A stretch of DNA of 35,482 nt from Chloroflexota bacterium (lineage in GTDB: Bacteria; Chloroflexota; Ktedonobacteria; Ktedonobacterales; JADMIN01): contig JAKAIY010000020.1 in NCBI GenBank assembly GCA_021814145.1, positions 1 to 35,482 on the forward strand. Reading direction: 5' to 3'. The translations under genes and the position numbers were made by a program. The notes under the pieces were generated by a model. That model did no database searches and was not told where the DNA came from. It worked only from the letters and a program-made list of their open reading frames with translations. Shown one piece after another: positions 24,362-32,542 of the stretch (its first letter is position 1; each line of letters opens with the position of its first letter).

Positions 24362-25198
24362 CTATGATACCGCGCCAAACGCCGTTCTTGGCGTCTGGTC
24401 AGATTGCCCGCCGGAATCCTCCCAGAGGCCCCACTCCGCCGGATAATCTACCCCAGTGAAACACAGGCCATGCGGCGGCGCGGCAGGCCCGGCGCGCGCC
24501 TTGTCACGCGCCTCCAGAATATCGCGTAGGCCGTCCACTGTCAGAAGCCCCGCGCCAACCAGCGCCAGGGTTCCCACCAGCCGCCGGACCATGCCTGTCA
24601 GGAAGGCGTTCGCCGCGAAGTCGAACGCGATCTCGCCAGGCGCTATCCACTCGCAGCGCGCCAGCGTCAGCCGCCGCACGGTGTGGCCGCGATAACCGTC
24701 CGCGCGACTGTCGCGCGGGCTGGAGCCAAACGCTCCGAAGTCCCGCTCGCCGGGCAGACAGGCCACCGCCGCGCGCATCGCCGCGACATCCAGCGGGTTC
24801 GGCGCCCGCCAGGCATAGCGCTCGCGCAGTGGCGAGCGGACCGGATCATAGAAGACCCGGTAGCGATACCGGCGGCCCAGCGCACTCTTGCGCGCATGAA
24901 AGCCATCCGGCGCGACGCGGGCGGCGCGAACAGCGATGTCGCGCGGCAGGTGGGCGTTGAGCGCCCGCCGCCAGGCGTCCGCGTCGAGCCGCGCGTCCGA
25001 TTGGAAGCTGATAACCTGGCCTGAGGCATGAACGCCGCTGTCGGTGCGCCCAGCGCCGGCGATCAGGACGGGGGCGCCGGTTATCCGGCGCAGCGCCGCC
25101 TCGATCTCGCCCTGAATGGTTGGCCCGCGATTCACCGGCTGCCGCTGGAAGCCGCTGAAGCGGGTCCCATCGTACTCGATGAGCGCGGCGATGTTCAC
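24362..25198 (-). CDS. truA: tRNA pseudouridine(38-40) synthase
   Basis: 278 residues. The catalytic Asp is D53 in AGRTDSGVHASGQ, the invariant TruA motif. YDGTRFSGFQRQP at the start and FLTGMVRRLVGTLALVGAG near the end are also typical. It converts uridines 38-40 in the tRNA anticodon arm to pseudouridine. A GTGAGG lies about 12 nt before the ATG. The C-terminal 40 residues are less conserved. Position between rplQ and rplM is the common arrangement in many bacteria. Confidence 0.95.
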   Translation of the reverse strand: MNIAALIEYDGTRFSGFQRQPVNRGPTIQGEIEAALRRITGAPVLIAGAGRTDSGVHASGQVISFQSDARLDADAWRRALNAHLPRDIAVRAARVAPDGFHARKSALGRRYRYRVFYDPVRSPLRERYAWRAPNPLDVAAMRAAVACLPGERDFGAFGSSPRDSRADGYRGHTVRRLTLARCEWIAPGEIAFDFAANAFLTGMVRRLVGTLALVGAGLLTVDGLRDILEARDKARAGPAAPPHGLCFTGVDYPAEWGLWEDSGGQSDQTPRTAFGAVS

Positions 25199-25251
25199 GG
25201 AACCTCACTCCCCAAGCCCCATCTCCCTGGAAGAGCGGGGCGCAGAGAACG

Positions 25252-25878
25252 CTAGACAAGCTCCAGGCGCGCCAGCTCGGCAGCGTCGCCCTGACGGCGA
25301 CCGATCTTGCTGATGCGCGTGTAGCCTCCGTTCCGGCCTGCGTAGCGTGGCACGAACTGCTCGAAAATCTTCTTCACCGCGCGCTCGTTCGGCAGGCGCT
25401 TGAGGATCGTGCGGCGCGCATGCAGCTCGATGGCCATCGCCTCGCGGGCGGCGGTCAGGGCGCGCTGCGCCTCCTCACGGTCCTTGATGATGCCGAGCAT
25501 TTCTTTCTGGAGCTGGGCCAGGCGCTCTTCTCTGATCTTGCGGGCGCCGGCGCTCAGAGGATACTTGCCCTGGGCCTCGCGCTCTTCATTCGTCGCGACC
25601 CGCTCATCGAGCGTGAAGCGGGCGCGGCGCGCCAGAGCCAGCGCCTGCTCGGCGATAAAATCATCTTCAACAACGGACTTCAGATGGTCCCACGCCTCCT
25701 CGTGGCCGCGAATGGCGATGGCGATGAGGCGCTCGGCCTCACCACGCGCCACCTTGGCGCGCGCCTCGGTAGTGGTGACGTGCTCCCAGGTATAGAGGCC
25801 TTCGATCAGGCTGCGGATAGCGGCCCGGCGACGCGCCTCTGGCATATTGATGCGGTTGCCCGCGATACGATGCCGCAT
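25252..25878 (-). CDS. rplQ: 50S ribosomal protein L17 with large internal insertion
   Basis: 208 residues, against about 115-130 for normal L17. The N-terminal part ([19 protein letters not shown], then LIAIAIRG) and the C-terminal part ([39 protein letters not shown]) align with ordinary L17, but about 90 residues (roughly 59-150; 25428-25704) are inserted between them. The insertion is charged, helical and likely coiled-coil (for example [14 protein letters not shown]). No frameshift or stop interrupts it. The gene starts 5 nt after the rpoA stop, whose end contains the GGGGAGGATGAG ribosome-binding region. The insertion probably forms an extra helical hairpin on the large subunit near the exit-tunnel side where L17 sits. 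Confidence 0.95.
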   Translation of the reverse strand: MRHRIAGNRINMPEARRRAAIRSLIEGLYTWEHVTTTEARAKVARGEAERLIAIAIRGHEEAWDHLKSVVEDDFIAEQALALARRARFTLDERVATNEEREAQGKYPLSAGARKIREERLAQLQKEMLGIIKDREEAQRALTAAREAMAIELHARRTILKRLPNERAVKKIFEQFVPRYAGRNGGYTRISKIGRRQGDAAELARLELV

Positions 25879-25883
25879 TGACG

Positions 25884-26897
25884 CTACTCATCCTCCCCGT
25901 CGGGGACATTGTAGAAGCCATCCTGGTCGCTGCTGGCGGGAGAATGGCTTGCGCCCAGATCGGGCAGGAAGCCCCGCGCGATCAGGGTGTCTTTCAGCTC
26001 GTTGAGGCTCTTCTCGCCGAAGTTGCGCACGGCCAGCAGATCGTCCTGAGTCATCGTGAGCACCTGGCCAACCTTCGTGATGCCGCTGCGCTTCAGGCAG
26101 TTGAACGCGCGCACGGAGAGATCAAGCTCTTCGATGGGCGTATCGTAGATGCGCTGCGGAATCGCGTAGGTCGTAGCGCCCGCCGGCAGGGTGGGTGTCT
26201 CCACTTCGCCGGGGACGGTCTCGCGGTGGTCGGCGATCATCTGGAAATGCTGCACCAGCACCTGCGCCGCCTGATGCAGGGCGTCCTCAGGGTCAATGGA
26301 GCCATCAGTCCAGATCTGCAGGGTGATCTTGTCGTAGTTGGTCATCTGGCCAACACGGGTATTTTCGACGATGTAGTTGACCTTCTCGACCGGCGTGAAG
26401 ATGGCGTCCACCGGAATCACGCCGATCGCCTGCCCCTCTTTGCTCTCGGCGGGAACGTAGCCCTTGCCGTTCTCGACGACCAGCTCCATATCAAGATGGG
26501 CTTCTGGATCATCGAGCGAGCAAATGTACGCATCGGGGGTGACGATCTCAATGGTCGAGGGCGCCTGGATGTCAGCGGCGGTGACAACGCGCTCCCCGCT
26601 GACCTCGATGCGCATAGTCACCGGGCGATCAGAATGGGAGCGCACGCGAATCTTCTTCACATTGAGGACGATATCAGTAACGTCCTCCCGCACGTGAGGA
26701 ATATCCTGGAACTCGTGCGACGCGCCTTCGATCTTGATCGAGGTGATCGCGGATCCGGGCAGCGACGAGAGCAGCACGCGCCGTAGCGCGTTGCCAAGGG
26801 TCCTGCCGTACCCTGCCTCCAGCGGCTCGATGTCATAACTCGCGTAATTCGCCTCGGTTTCAACGGGCGTAATGCGAGGCAGAGCGATGTCTAGCAA
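25884..26897 (-). CDS. rpoA: RNA polymerase subunit alpha
   Basis: 337 residues. It begins at a TTG codon, supported by GGAGGGG upstream and by the start of homologous sequence right there. The N-terminal domain (about 1-235, with [20 protein letters not shown] for dimerisation and beta-prime contacts) and the C-terminal domain (about 255-320, with [16 protein letters not shown] and [16 protein letters not shown] for DNA and activator contact) are both present. The Glu/Asp-rich tail is short. It is followed 5 nt later by rplQ, the classical order. The TTG start may reduce its translation relative to ribosomal proteins. Confidence 0.97.
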   Translation of the reverse strand: MLDIALPRITPVETEANYASYDIEPLEAGYGRTLGNALRRVLLSSLPGSAITSIKIEGASHEFQDIPHVREDVTDIVLNVKKIRVRSHSDRPVTMRIEVSGERVVTAADIQAPSTIEIVTPDAYICSLDDPEAHLDMELVVENGKGYVPAESKEGQAIGVIPVDAIFTPVEKVNYIVENTRVGQMTNYDKITLQIWTDGSIDPEDALHQAAQVLVQHFQMIADHRETVPGEVETPTLPAGATTYAIPQRIYDTPIEELDLSVRAFNCLKRSGITKVGQVLTMTQDDLLAVRNFGEKSLNELKDTLIARGFLPDLGASHSPASSDQDGFYNVPDGEDE

Positions 26898-26909
26898 GGG
26901 GATCCCCTC

Positions 26910-27536
26910 CTACCGCTGGTAGAATTCGACGACCAGCTGTTCGTTGAAGGGCAGCTCGAGATCCTGCGGGGTTGGCGCGGCGAGCACGCGACCAGTGAGC
27001 GTGTCCGGGTCTATGCGCAGCCACGATGGAACACCCTTCTGCGCCAGCAAGAGCGTGCGCGCCTTGAAGTATTCAGTATCGCGGCTCTGAGGGCGCACCG
27101 TGATCTCATCGCCGGCCTTGACCATAGCCGACGGGATATCGAGCTTGCGTCCGTTGAGACGGAAGTGGCCGTGAGTAACGAGCTGGCGGGCCTGTGCGCG
27201 CGAATCGGCGAAACCAAAGCGGTAAACGATATTGTCCATCCGCATCTCAAGCAGCTGGATCAGGTTATCGCTGGTCTTGCCGGCGCGGCGCGCGGCCTCA
27301 TTAAAGTGACGCTTGAACTGGCGTTCGAGGACGCCATAGGTCTTGCGGACCTTCTGCTTCTCGCGCAGCTGGAGCGCGTAGCCAGAGGCCTTGCGACCGC
27401 GGGCGGCGCCGTGCTGTCCAGGCTTGGACGCCCGGCGGTCGAGCGTACACTTGGTAACGCACTTTTCGCCCTTGAGATAGAGCTTTTCGCCCTCACGCCG
27501 GCAGATGCGGCAGACAGGGCCAGTATAGCGAGCCAT
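26910..27536 (-). CDS. rpsD: 30S ribosomal protein S4, C+ zinc form
   Basis: 208 residues; ATG at 27536 with GGAGGA upstream. The N-terminus carries four Cys (C9, C12, C26, C30), so it is the zinc-binding form. [25 protein letters not shown] is the S4 RNA-binding domain. S4 begins 30S assembly at 16S rRNA and in many bacteria also represses its own operon, which is notable given the structured stretch just upstream. Ends 12 nt before rpoA. Confidence 0.97.
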   Translation of the reverse strand: MARYTGPVCRICRREGEKLYLKGEKCVTKCTLDRRASKPGQHGAARGRKASGYALQLREKQKVRKTYGVLERQFKRHFNEAARRAGKTSDNLIQLLEMRMDNIVYRFGFADSRAQARQLVTHGHFRLNGRKLDIPSAMVKAGDEITVRPQSRDTEYFKARTLLLAQKGVPSWLRIDPDTLTGRVLAAPTPQDLELPFNEQLVVEFYQR

Positions 27537-27942
27537 GTGTTGGCGTCGTCCTCCTGAAGACTGTTTTCAACAAGACTGTGCGCGCATGCGCGACCACAGC
27601 GCGTGAGCCGCGCTATGACGCGACCAACATCGCGCGACCATTTCTCTCCACTGGATCACCCCAGCCGCAGAATGAGCCAGCCAGAAATAGACGCGCTCGC
27701 CGGTCGCCGCGGTAACGCCGCTGGACGGATGGCGTTCACCGCTCGCGCGGAGCTCGCCAGGTGAGGCGCGAGTGAAGGGCGGCGGGCCGCGCGCTCCATG
27801 AGAGAACTCAGGATGCGCGGCGCCCACGCCCAGGGCCGCGCGCGTCGCGCATCCTGCGAGTTGACGCGCGTGGAGCCCCGCGCCGCCCAGGACGAAGGCG
27901 GCGCCTCACTGTCTCGCGCCAGGGCGAACACAGTGCGCTGAC

Positions 27943-27989
27943 GGGAACCGGGAACCGTTCAAACCGTGCGAAACGGAAACCGTGCGAAA
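27943..27989. repeat. short tandem repeats in rpsK-rpsD interval
   Basis: GGGAACC occurs twice in tandem (27943-27949 and 27950-27956), then AAACCGTGCGAAA occurs twice with a 16-nt period (27961-27973 and 27977-27989). This is the only A-rich patch in a GC-rich interval and may be a protein-binding or promoter-related site. Confidence 0.65.
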
Positions 27990-28042
27990 GAAATGTGTCA
28001 GCGAATCGAACGCGTGTATTCGGTTGTCGAATCTGGCGCCTC

Positions 28043-28062
28043 GACGCTGGCTCTCCAGCGTC
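28043..28062 (-). terminator. 8-bp hairpin just after rpsK
   Basis: GACGCTGG (28043-28050) and CCAGCGTC (28055-28062) pair perfectly over a 4-nt loop, 12 nt after the rpsK stop on the minus strand. There is no T-tract. Confidence 0.45.
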
Positions 28063-28074
28063 AGGGGCGACTGA

Positions 28075-28479
28075 CTAGACGCGGCGGCGCTTGGGTGGGC
28101 GACAGCCGTTGTGCGGAATCGGCGTCACGTCGGTGATCGAAACCACCTGGAGGCCAGCGGCGGCCAGCGCGCGAATCGCGGCCTCACGGCCAGCGCCAGG
28201 CCCACGCACATAGACTTCGATCTGCTTGACGCCATGCTCCATCGCCTTGCGAGCGGCGCTGTCAGCCGTCATTTGGGCGGCGTAGGGCGTGCTCTTGCGC
28301 GAGCCCTTGAAGTTGGCGGAGCCGGCGCTGCTCCACGCCACGACGTTGCCGTTCGGGTCGGTGATGGTCACCAGCGTATTGTTGAACGTCGCGCGGATAT
28401 GCGCTTGCGCCCGCGGCACCGACTTCTTTTCACGCCGGCGCTGACGCCCCACTGGCCGCTTCGGGGCCTTCTCAGCCAT
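28075..28479 (-). CDS. rpsK: 30S ribosomal protein S11
   Basis: 134 residues. It matches the family throughout: [40 protein letters not shown], the [19 protein letters not shown] strand and the terminal [18 protein letters not shown]. It lies in the 30S platform near the mRNA exit. ATG at 28479 with AGAGAGGA upstream. Lies 90 nt after rpsM. Confidence 0.98.
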   Translation of the reverse strand: MAEKAPKRPVGRQRRREKKSVPRAQAHIRATFNNTLVTITDPNGNVVAWSSAGSANFKGSRKSTPYAAQMTADSAARKAMEHGVKQIEVYVRGPGAGREAAIRALAAAGLQVVSITDVTPIPHNGCRPPKRRRV

Positions 28480-28569
28480 GCTGTCTGTATCCTCTCTTGC
28501 GCGTTGCGCGATACGCTGAGCCGCCCGCGCCCTGTTACGCGGCGCGCGCGCCAGCGGTCGCTAGACCGG

Positions 28570-28953
28570 CTACTTCTTCCTGGGTGACTTCTTCTTGCCA
28601 GCCACCGTCTTGCGGACACCGCGACGGGTACGCGCGTTTGTGCGCGTGCGCTGGCCATGCACTGGCAGGTTGCGCCGGTGCCGCATGCCACGGTAGCAGC
28701 CGATCTCGATCAGCCGCTTGATGTTCATGTCCACTTCGCGACGGAGGTCGCCTTCCGTCTTGAGATTGCGGTCAATGAACTCACGCAGGCGGGCGACCTC
28801 TTCTTCGGTGAGGTCCTTCACCCGCGTGTCAGGGCTGACGCGCGTAGCGGTAAGCACCTGTTTGCTGGTGGTAGCGCCAATGCCAAAGATATAGGTCAAC
28901 GCGACCTCGATACGCTTTTCGCGGGGGATATCTACCCCGGCGATTCTGGCCAT
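28570..28953 (-). CDS. rpsM: 30S ribosomal protein S13
   Basis: 127 residues from the ATG at 28953, which has GAGGAGG upstream; the longer frame to 29121 is not homologous to S13. The start [19 protein letters not shown], the helix-two-turn-helix segment [24 protein letters not shown] region and the basic tail [11 protein letters not shown] are typical. It binds the head of the 30S and contacts the A-site finger. Lys/Arg-rich end (KKKSPRKK) is normal. Confidence 0.97.
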   Translation of the reverse strand: MARIAGVDIPREKRIEVALTYIFGIGATTSKQVLTATRVSPDTRVKDLTEEEVARLREFIDRNLKTEGDLRREVDMNIKRLIEIGCYRGMRHRRNLPVHGQRTRTNARTRRGVRKTVAGKKKSPRKK

Positions 28954-29302
28954 GCGCCAGATCCTCCTCGCTGTGTCGTTCCAGACGGTTTTGATGGTTC
29001 CCACTTGGTTTCGAGCGCGCTGCTCGACATGGCTCGCGGTCGCTCGCGATGATCGCTGGCCACAGGCCCGGCTGTCAGGAGAGGCGTCTGGGGCGCGCTG
29101 TTGCGACTGGCGCGCTTCCAACGCGGAAACTCATGACAGGCTGGCTTTGGCTGGCGTGCGGGAAGCGCCTGATAGCGCAACCGCCAGATACGCCAACGCG
29201 CACGTGGGCCGCTCTACTCCATCGCGTCGCCATGATCGCCATCCACGGCAGGCTCGCGGGAGAAAGGCGCGGCTGTACGCGCGCTCAACGATCTTTCAGG
29301 GG
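28954..29302 (-). other. 349-nt gap between rpmJ and rpsM
   Basis: These two genes are normally adjacent. Only short, weak inverted repeats are seen (TCGCG and CGCGA near 29037-29052). No gene, RNA or clear promoter is recognised. Confidence 0.4.
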
Positions 29303-29419
29303 CTAGCCCTGACGCTGCTTGTGCTTGGGCTCTTTCTTGCAGATGACCATCACCACGCCGTGGCGACGGATCACCTTGCAACTGTCGCAGCGCGGCTTCA
29401 CCGACGCTTGCACTTTCAC
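29303..29419 (-). CDS. rpmJ: 50S ribosomal protein L36
   Basis: 38 residues, starting with a GTG at 29419 and GAGGAG upstream by 9 nt. The zinc ligands C11, C14, C27 and H33 are present, so this is the C+ form. [15 protein letters not shown] and the ending PKHKQRQG are diagnostic. It is too short to be reported by a length-limited gene search and could be missed. Confidence 0.95.
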   Translation of the reverse strand: MKVQASVKPRCDSCKVIRRHGVVMVICKKEPKHKQRQG

Positions 29420-29501
29420 GTTGACTGTCTCCTCACCGGTAGGGACGAAGCGGGATGCGCGAACGCGCCCCGCCCACGGACGATTGCCCCCAACGCATGA
29501 G

Positions 29502-29609
29502 CCGCCGCGCTTGCTCCACTCACTGAAATACAGCGAGTGAGACACGGACAGCGCAACACCGCCACGACTATCAGGCGTCACTCCAGGGAACTCCCGGAGC
29601 AAGCGGCGG
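29502..29609 (-). other. long-range inverted repeat between infA and rpmJ
   Basis: CCGCCGCGCTTGCTCC (29502-29517) pairs with GGAGCAAGCGGCGG (29596-29609) with a 2-nt bulge, enclosing about 78 nt that include CTCACT paired with AGTGAG (29519-29524, 29536-29541). A structured leader for rpmJ is possible. Confidence 0.4.
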
Positions 29610-29678
29610 AGTCGCGCATGTCAGACGGGCGCTAGGCGCGCATGGTAACGCGCCAGCGGTTACGTCAGGTTGCGCAAA

Positions 29679-29699
29679 GCGCCTGGGCGTCCCAGGCGC
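29679..29699 (-). terminator. 9-bp hairpin right after infA
   Basis: GCGCCTGGG (29679-29687) pairs perfectly with CCCAGGCGC (29691-29699) over a 3-nt loop. On the minus strand it begins 1 nt after the infA stop and is followed by TTTGCG, so partial termination after infA is likely. Confidence 0.55.
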
Positions 29700-29700
29700 G

Positions 29701-29925
29701 TCAGGTACGATTACGCCAGGTGATGCGCCCCTGGCTCAGGTCATAGGGCGAGAGCTCGAGACGGACGCGATCCCCAGGCACGATGCGGACGAAGTTGAGC
29801 TTGACCTTGCCGGAGAGGTACGCCAGTACGATACGGTCGCCACCGTCCAGCGCGACACGAAATTTCGCGTCTGGCAGGGCCTCAACGACGGTGCCTTCAA
29901 CTTCGATTGCGTCTCGCTTGGGCAT
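29701..29925 (-). CDS. infA: translation initiation factor IF-1
   Basis: 74 residues; ATG at 29925 preceded by AAAGGA. The whole sequence is the OB-fold IF-1: [39 protein letters not shown] and the ending [13 protein letters not shown]-1 covers the A site during 30S initiation. A very long reading of the same frame extends upstream to 30804, but it is composed of Arg/Leu/Ser repeats from another gene's repeat region and is not real. The gene has its own promoter and starts the ribosomal run. Confidence 0.97.
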   Translation of the reverse strand: MPKRDAIEVEGTVVEALPDAKFRVALDGGDRIVLAYLSGKVKLNFVRIVPGDRVRLELSPYDLSQGRITWRNRT

Positions 29926-30009
29926 AGGATCCTTTCTCGGTGTGGCGCCAAATGGCTCAGGCTGCGCGACAAATACTATCTTCAACTGAGTAGGCGCAGC
30001 CAACTTGGA

Positions 30010-30038
30010 AGTATAGCATGTTAAGACCCCTCTAGCAA
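30010..30038 (-). promoter_or_regulatory. strong sigma-70-like promoter of infA
   Basis: On the minus strand TTGCTA (30038-30033) and TATACT (30015-30010) are separated by exactly 17 nt, with an A/T-rich patch just upstream. It predicts a start about 78 nt before the infA ATG. Confidence 0.75.
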
Positions 30039-30184
30039 GTCTTTTAACCCGCGAAAAACGGGCTGGTGAATAGTCACCGCGAGGCCCGGTGAGAAACCCA
30101 CGCCTACAGACCGAACGGCGTGCGCCGCCCCCCAGGCGTGGCTCACACCTTCCGGTTCGCGCTCTCGCCGCTAGCGGGCAGCGT

Positions 30185-30973
30185 TCAGGCTGGCGCGCCA
30201 GGCAGCGACGTATCCGGCGGCGGCTCTGTGAGACGTTGCGCCTCGCGCCGTGGCTGTGGCTCAGGCTGCTCTGGGGGCGCCTCGCCAACAGGCGCTTCCT
30301 CGGGAGGCCTCTCAGCCTCAATCGGTGGCAGTTCGGCGGTGGGCGTTTCAGCATGTGGCTGCGCCTGAGGCGCAGCGGGCTGCGCTTCAGGCGTAACGGG
30401 CTTTGCCTCAGGCGTAATGGGCTGCGCTTCAGGTGTAATGGGCTGCGCCTCAGGCAAAGCGGGCTGCGCCTCAGGCGCAACGGGCTGCGCCTCAGGCAAA
30501 GCGGGCTGCGCGGACTCAGTGATTGTGGGAGCCTCGGCGCGCCAGTGTGACTCAGCCGTGGAAGGCTGCCGCAGGGGCTCGCTGGTGGCAGGCAATGGCT
30601 GCGACAACGCTGGTTGCGGCTGCGGAGCGGCGACAGGCGCCGGCGCCGGAGTGCGGCTAATGTACGCCAGCCAGGCGGCGGGAAGCAGGAAAAGCGCCGG
30701 AATAATCCCCCACCAGCCCGCGACAAAGAAAAAGCCAACACCCGCGACGAGCAGACAGATCGCCGCGACGAGGCCAGGGCCAATAGCCAGCAGCGCGCCC
30801 ACAAACGCTAGCAGGGAGAGGGCGATGGCCAGGAAGAAGTGGGCCTGGTCCGTGGAAATGCCAACGGCGCCTCCGATCACGCGCAAAATAGAGGCGGTAA
30901 TGCTGATGGCGAAGCCAACCAACGCGCCCACTAGCCCTTCGAATACAGCCAGAATACGCAATGACAGCCGCAT
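30185..30973 (-). CDS. membrane protein with repeated Pro/Ala-rich tail
   Basis: 262 residues; the ATG at 30973 has GGGGGGAG upstream. The first 110 residues hold four hydrophobic segments ([74 protein letters not shown]). The rest is hydrophilic and Pro-, Ala- and Glu-rich, including about seven copies of a 7-residue unit PxxPEAQ encoded by a 21-bp repeat. The tail is probably disordered and lies on one side of the membrane. The N-terminal part resembles small DUF4064-like proteins, but I am not sure of this. No function can be given. Confidence 0.8.
   Translation of the reverse strand: MRLSLRILAVFEGLVGALVGFAISITASILRVIGGAVGISTDQAHFFLAIALSLLAFVGALLAIGPGLVAAICLLVAGVGFFFVAGWWGIIPALFLLPAAWLAYISRTPAPAPVAAPQPQPALSQPLPATSEPLRQPSTAESHWRAEAPTITESAQPALPEAQPVAPEAQPALPEAQPITPEAQPITPEAKPVTPEAQPAAPQAQPHAETPTAELPPIEAERPPEEAPVGEAPPEQPEPQPRREAQRLTEPPPDTSLPGAPA
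30357..30510. repeat. 21-bp tandem repeat inside membrane-protein gene
   Basis: About seven near-identical 21-bp units, of the type GGCTGCGCCTCAGGCAAAGC plus one base on the plus strand, encode the PxxPEAQ units. Slippage could change the number of copies without shifting the frame. Confidence 0.85.
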
Positions 30974-31004
30974 ATGACTCCCCCCTCTTTAAAATCGCGT
31001 GCAT

Positions 31005-31024
31005 GGGGACGCATGCGCGTCTCC
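31005..31024 (-). terminator. hairpin downstream of SGNH lipoprotein
   Basis: GGGGACGC (31005-31012) pairs with GCGTCTCC (31017-31024) with one mismatch. T-rich sequence follows on both strands, so it could end transcripts in either direction. Confidence 0.4.
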
Positions 31025-31150
31025 GTTTTCCTCATCGCATCACACTGGCCAGCATTTCAGCCATTCAGTAAGCCGGGAAGGCTCATGACCGTCAGCGCAG
31101 AGGTTCCGCAATGGAGGTTGATGAGTGGAGAAGGCGCGCGGATCCGCGTG

Positions 31151-31930
31151 TCAGGCGGCCGCTTTCTGCTCGGTAATGGCGGCCCAGAAAAGGTTGGCGA
31201 GCGCGAGATAGCCCGCGTCGGAAGGATGGAAGCCGTCGCTGGAGATGTAGTCGAGGTGGCCCGCCAGGTCAGCGTTGTAGAGGTCTACCAGGGTGTCATG
31301 ATGCGCGGCGACGGTGGCGTCAATCGCCTGATTCCACTGGATAGTCTCGGCATGGATGGCAGCCTGGGTTGGTGGCCCGCCACAGAACGAGCCAGCGGCG
31401 GCAGCCTGCTGGATGGCGGGGAGCAGGCTGAAGTCCGGCGCGTTGGCGACGAACACTCTGGCGCTGGTCTTCGTCTGGAGCTGCGTCAGGAGCGTGTTGA
31501 GGTCCGCTGTGTACTGGCTGAGTGGCACGCAGTCCTTGAAATCGTTGCCTACCAGCCAGATGGTAATGAGCGTGGGTTGCGCCTGGATGGCAGCGGGAAG
31601 CTCGTCGGTCAGCGCGCCATGCAGGGTCTCGCCGCTGATGCCCAGGTTGAGCGCGGTAGCGCCCTTTGGCAGGCGGGAGATGAGGATAGGCACGTAGGCT
31701 GTGTGGTTGGGATCACTGGCTCCCACTCCTACCGCGTCGCTGGCCCCAAGCGCGACATAACGCACGGATGGCGCGTCCGGCGTCACTGTCGCCGGACTGG
31801 AAGCAGCGGGAACGGTTGGAGTCACACCCGCGCCCGATCCACCAGTCGAAGAGGCGCAGCCAGCTACGAGCGCGCCAAGTAGCGTCAGCGCCAGCGCCAT
31901 GCGCGCCGCAAAGAATTTCCGTCCAGCCAT
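31151..31930 (-). CDS. SGNH/GDSL-family hydrolase, lipoprotein
   Basis: 259 residues. The lipobox LVAGC (C25) follows a hydrophobic signal, so the protein is anchored on the outer side of the membrane. A Ser/Thr/Pro linker precedes the SGNH fold: nucleophile S64 in ALGASDAVG (block I), GISGETL (block II), VGNDFKDC (block III, Asn), and DGFHPSDAGY (block V, Asp and His). All four defining residues are present. It should hydrolyse an ester bond, probably of a surface sugar or lipid; the substrate is unknown. The gene seems to stand alone. Confidence 0.92.
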   Translation of the reverse strand: MAGRKFFAARMALALTLLGALVAGCASSTGGSGAGVTPTVPAASSPATVTPDAPSVRYVALGASDAVGVGASDPNHTAYVPILISRLPKGATALNLGISGETLHGALTDELPAAIQAQPTLITIWLVGNDFKDCVPLSQYTADLNTLLTQLQTKTSARVFVANAPDFSLLPAIQQAAAAGSFCGGPPTQAAIHAETIQWNQAIDATVAAHHDTLVDLYNADLAGHLDYISSDGFHPSDAGYLALANLFWAAITEQKAAA

Positions 31931-32241
31931 TGTATCGTTGCGCTCCAGAGGGAGAGGGAGGGATTGGAATTGGTGCGCAGGCCGTCGTCATGCCGCCCGT
32001 TTGAGGAGTCAGCGCGAGCCTTCGTCTGGAACACATCGTATGAGCGGCCAGATGCGCGCGTCAAGGCTGAGCCCCCTGAGGAACTTTTGATAAACCGCGA
32101 GGCCATGCCAAAGCGCGGGCCGGGTCGCCAGCCAGCGTCCCGCCAGCGATTCACCAGCCCAGACTGGGCCAAAAATCGCGTTGACATCCCTACGCGCCGC
32201 GCGCTATACTGCTTAGCGTGTACGCATGCGCGCGTGCGTAT
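31931..32241 (+). promoter_or_regulatory. intergenic region with tRNA-His promoter
   Basis: This 311-nt gap contains a near-consensus promoter on the plus strand: TTGACA (32181-32186), 18 nt, then TATACT (32205-32210). The tRNA begins about 30 nt later. The rest holds no recognised gene. Confidence 0.75.
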
Positions 32242-32315
32242 GGTGGCTGTAGCTCAATTGGCAGAGCGCCAGATTGTGGCTCTGGAGGTTGCGGGTTCGA
32301 GACCCGTCAGTCACC
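32242..32315 (+). tRNA. tRNA-His (GTG)
   Basis: The cloverleaf is complete: acceptor stem GTGGCTG with CAGTCAC, a D arm with TAGCTCAATTGGCAGAGC, anticodon stem CCAGA/TCTGG with loop TTGTGGC (anticodon GTG), and a T arm GCGGG TTCGAGA CCCGT. The extra G at 32242 is the G-1 typical of tRNA-His and pairs with the discriminator C at 32315. The CCA end is not encoded and must be added. Confidence 0.96.
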
Positions 32316-32466
32316 CCCTAACACCCCTTTATCGCGGCACGGTGACCGCCAGGAAGCGGCGCTATAATCTCCACCACGCCAAGGCGGCGCGCTCCAGCGC
32401 GCGCTCGAAGATGGGCGAGACGCCCAGCTCGCGACGAGCCGGCTCCCTATCTTCTGATTGGCAATG

Positions 32467-32480
32467 TCCCTGGCCAGGGA
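32467..32480. repeat. 14-nt perfect palindrome
   Basis: TCCCTGGCCAGGGA lies in the gap between tRNA-His and the HAD gene and is symmetric over all 14 nt. It may be a protein-binding site or part of a dispersed intergenic element. Confidence 0.55.
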
Positions 32481-32501
32481 AATCGAAGTCCCGGCCGCCG
32501 G

Positions 32502-32542
32502 CGCTACTTTCTTGGCGCATCCGGCGCGCCAAGAAAGTAGCG
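32502..32542 (-). terminator. 17-bp perfect hairpin after HAD gene
   Basis: CGCTACTTTCTTGGCGC (32502-32518) pairs perfectly with GCGCCAAGAAAGTAGCG (32526-32542), loop 7 nt. On the minus strand it lies 13 nt after the HAD stop codon. There is no T-tract. It is the longest perfect stem in the window. Confidence 0.6.

Larger units (their letters stand above)
27537..28074 (-). other. 538-nt structured non-coding region upstream of rpsD
   Basis: No convincing gene lies here on either strand. Clear pairings are: an 11-bp stem with one bulge (27709-27719 with 27731-27742), a long imperfect stem (27805-27819 with 27846-27862, 15 pairs with a 2-nt bulge), GCGCCGCC with GGCGGCGC (27880-27887, 27897-27904), and a perfect 8-bp stem GACGCTGG/CCAGCGTC with a CTCT loop (28043-28062) just after the rpsK stop. 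Short tandem repeats lie at 27943-27989. A leader RNA or terminator set for rpsD is likely; the exact class is not recognised. Confidence 0.5.

Noticed and set aside
27567..27931. Minus-strand frames of 86-91 residues upstream of rpsD
   Set aside because: They overlap each other in different frames, cross the hairpins and have no family pattern.
30357..30510. CRISPR array
   Set aside because: The units are contiguous 21-bp coding repeats without unique spacers.
29701..30804. A 367-residue frame ending in IF-1
   Set aside because: The added part is an Arg/Leu/Ser repeat made by reading the 21-bp repeat of the overlapping membrane-protein gene in the wrong frame. A promoter and ribosome-binding site support the 74-residue IF-1.
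30417..30977. A plus-strand Gly/Cys/Ala-repeat frame
   Set aside because: It is the reverse of the membrane-protein repeat and has unusual Cys content typical of a shadow frame.
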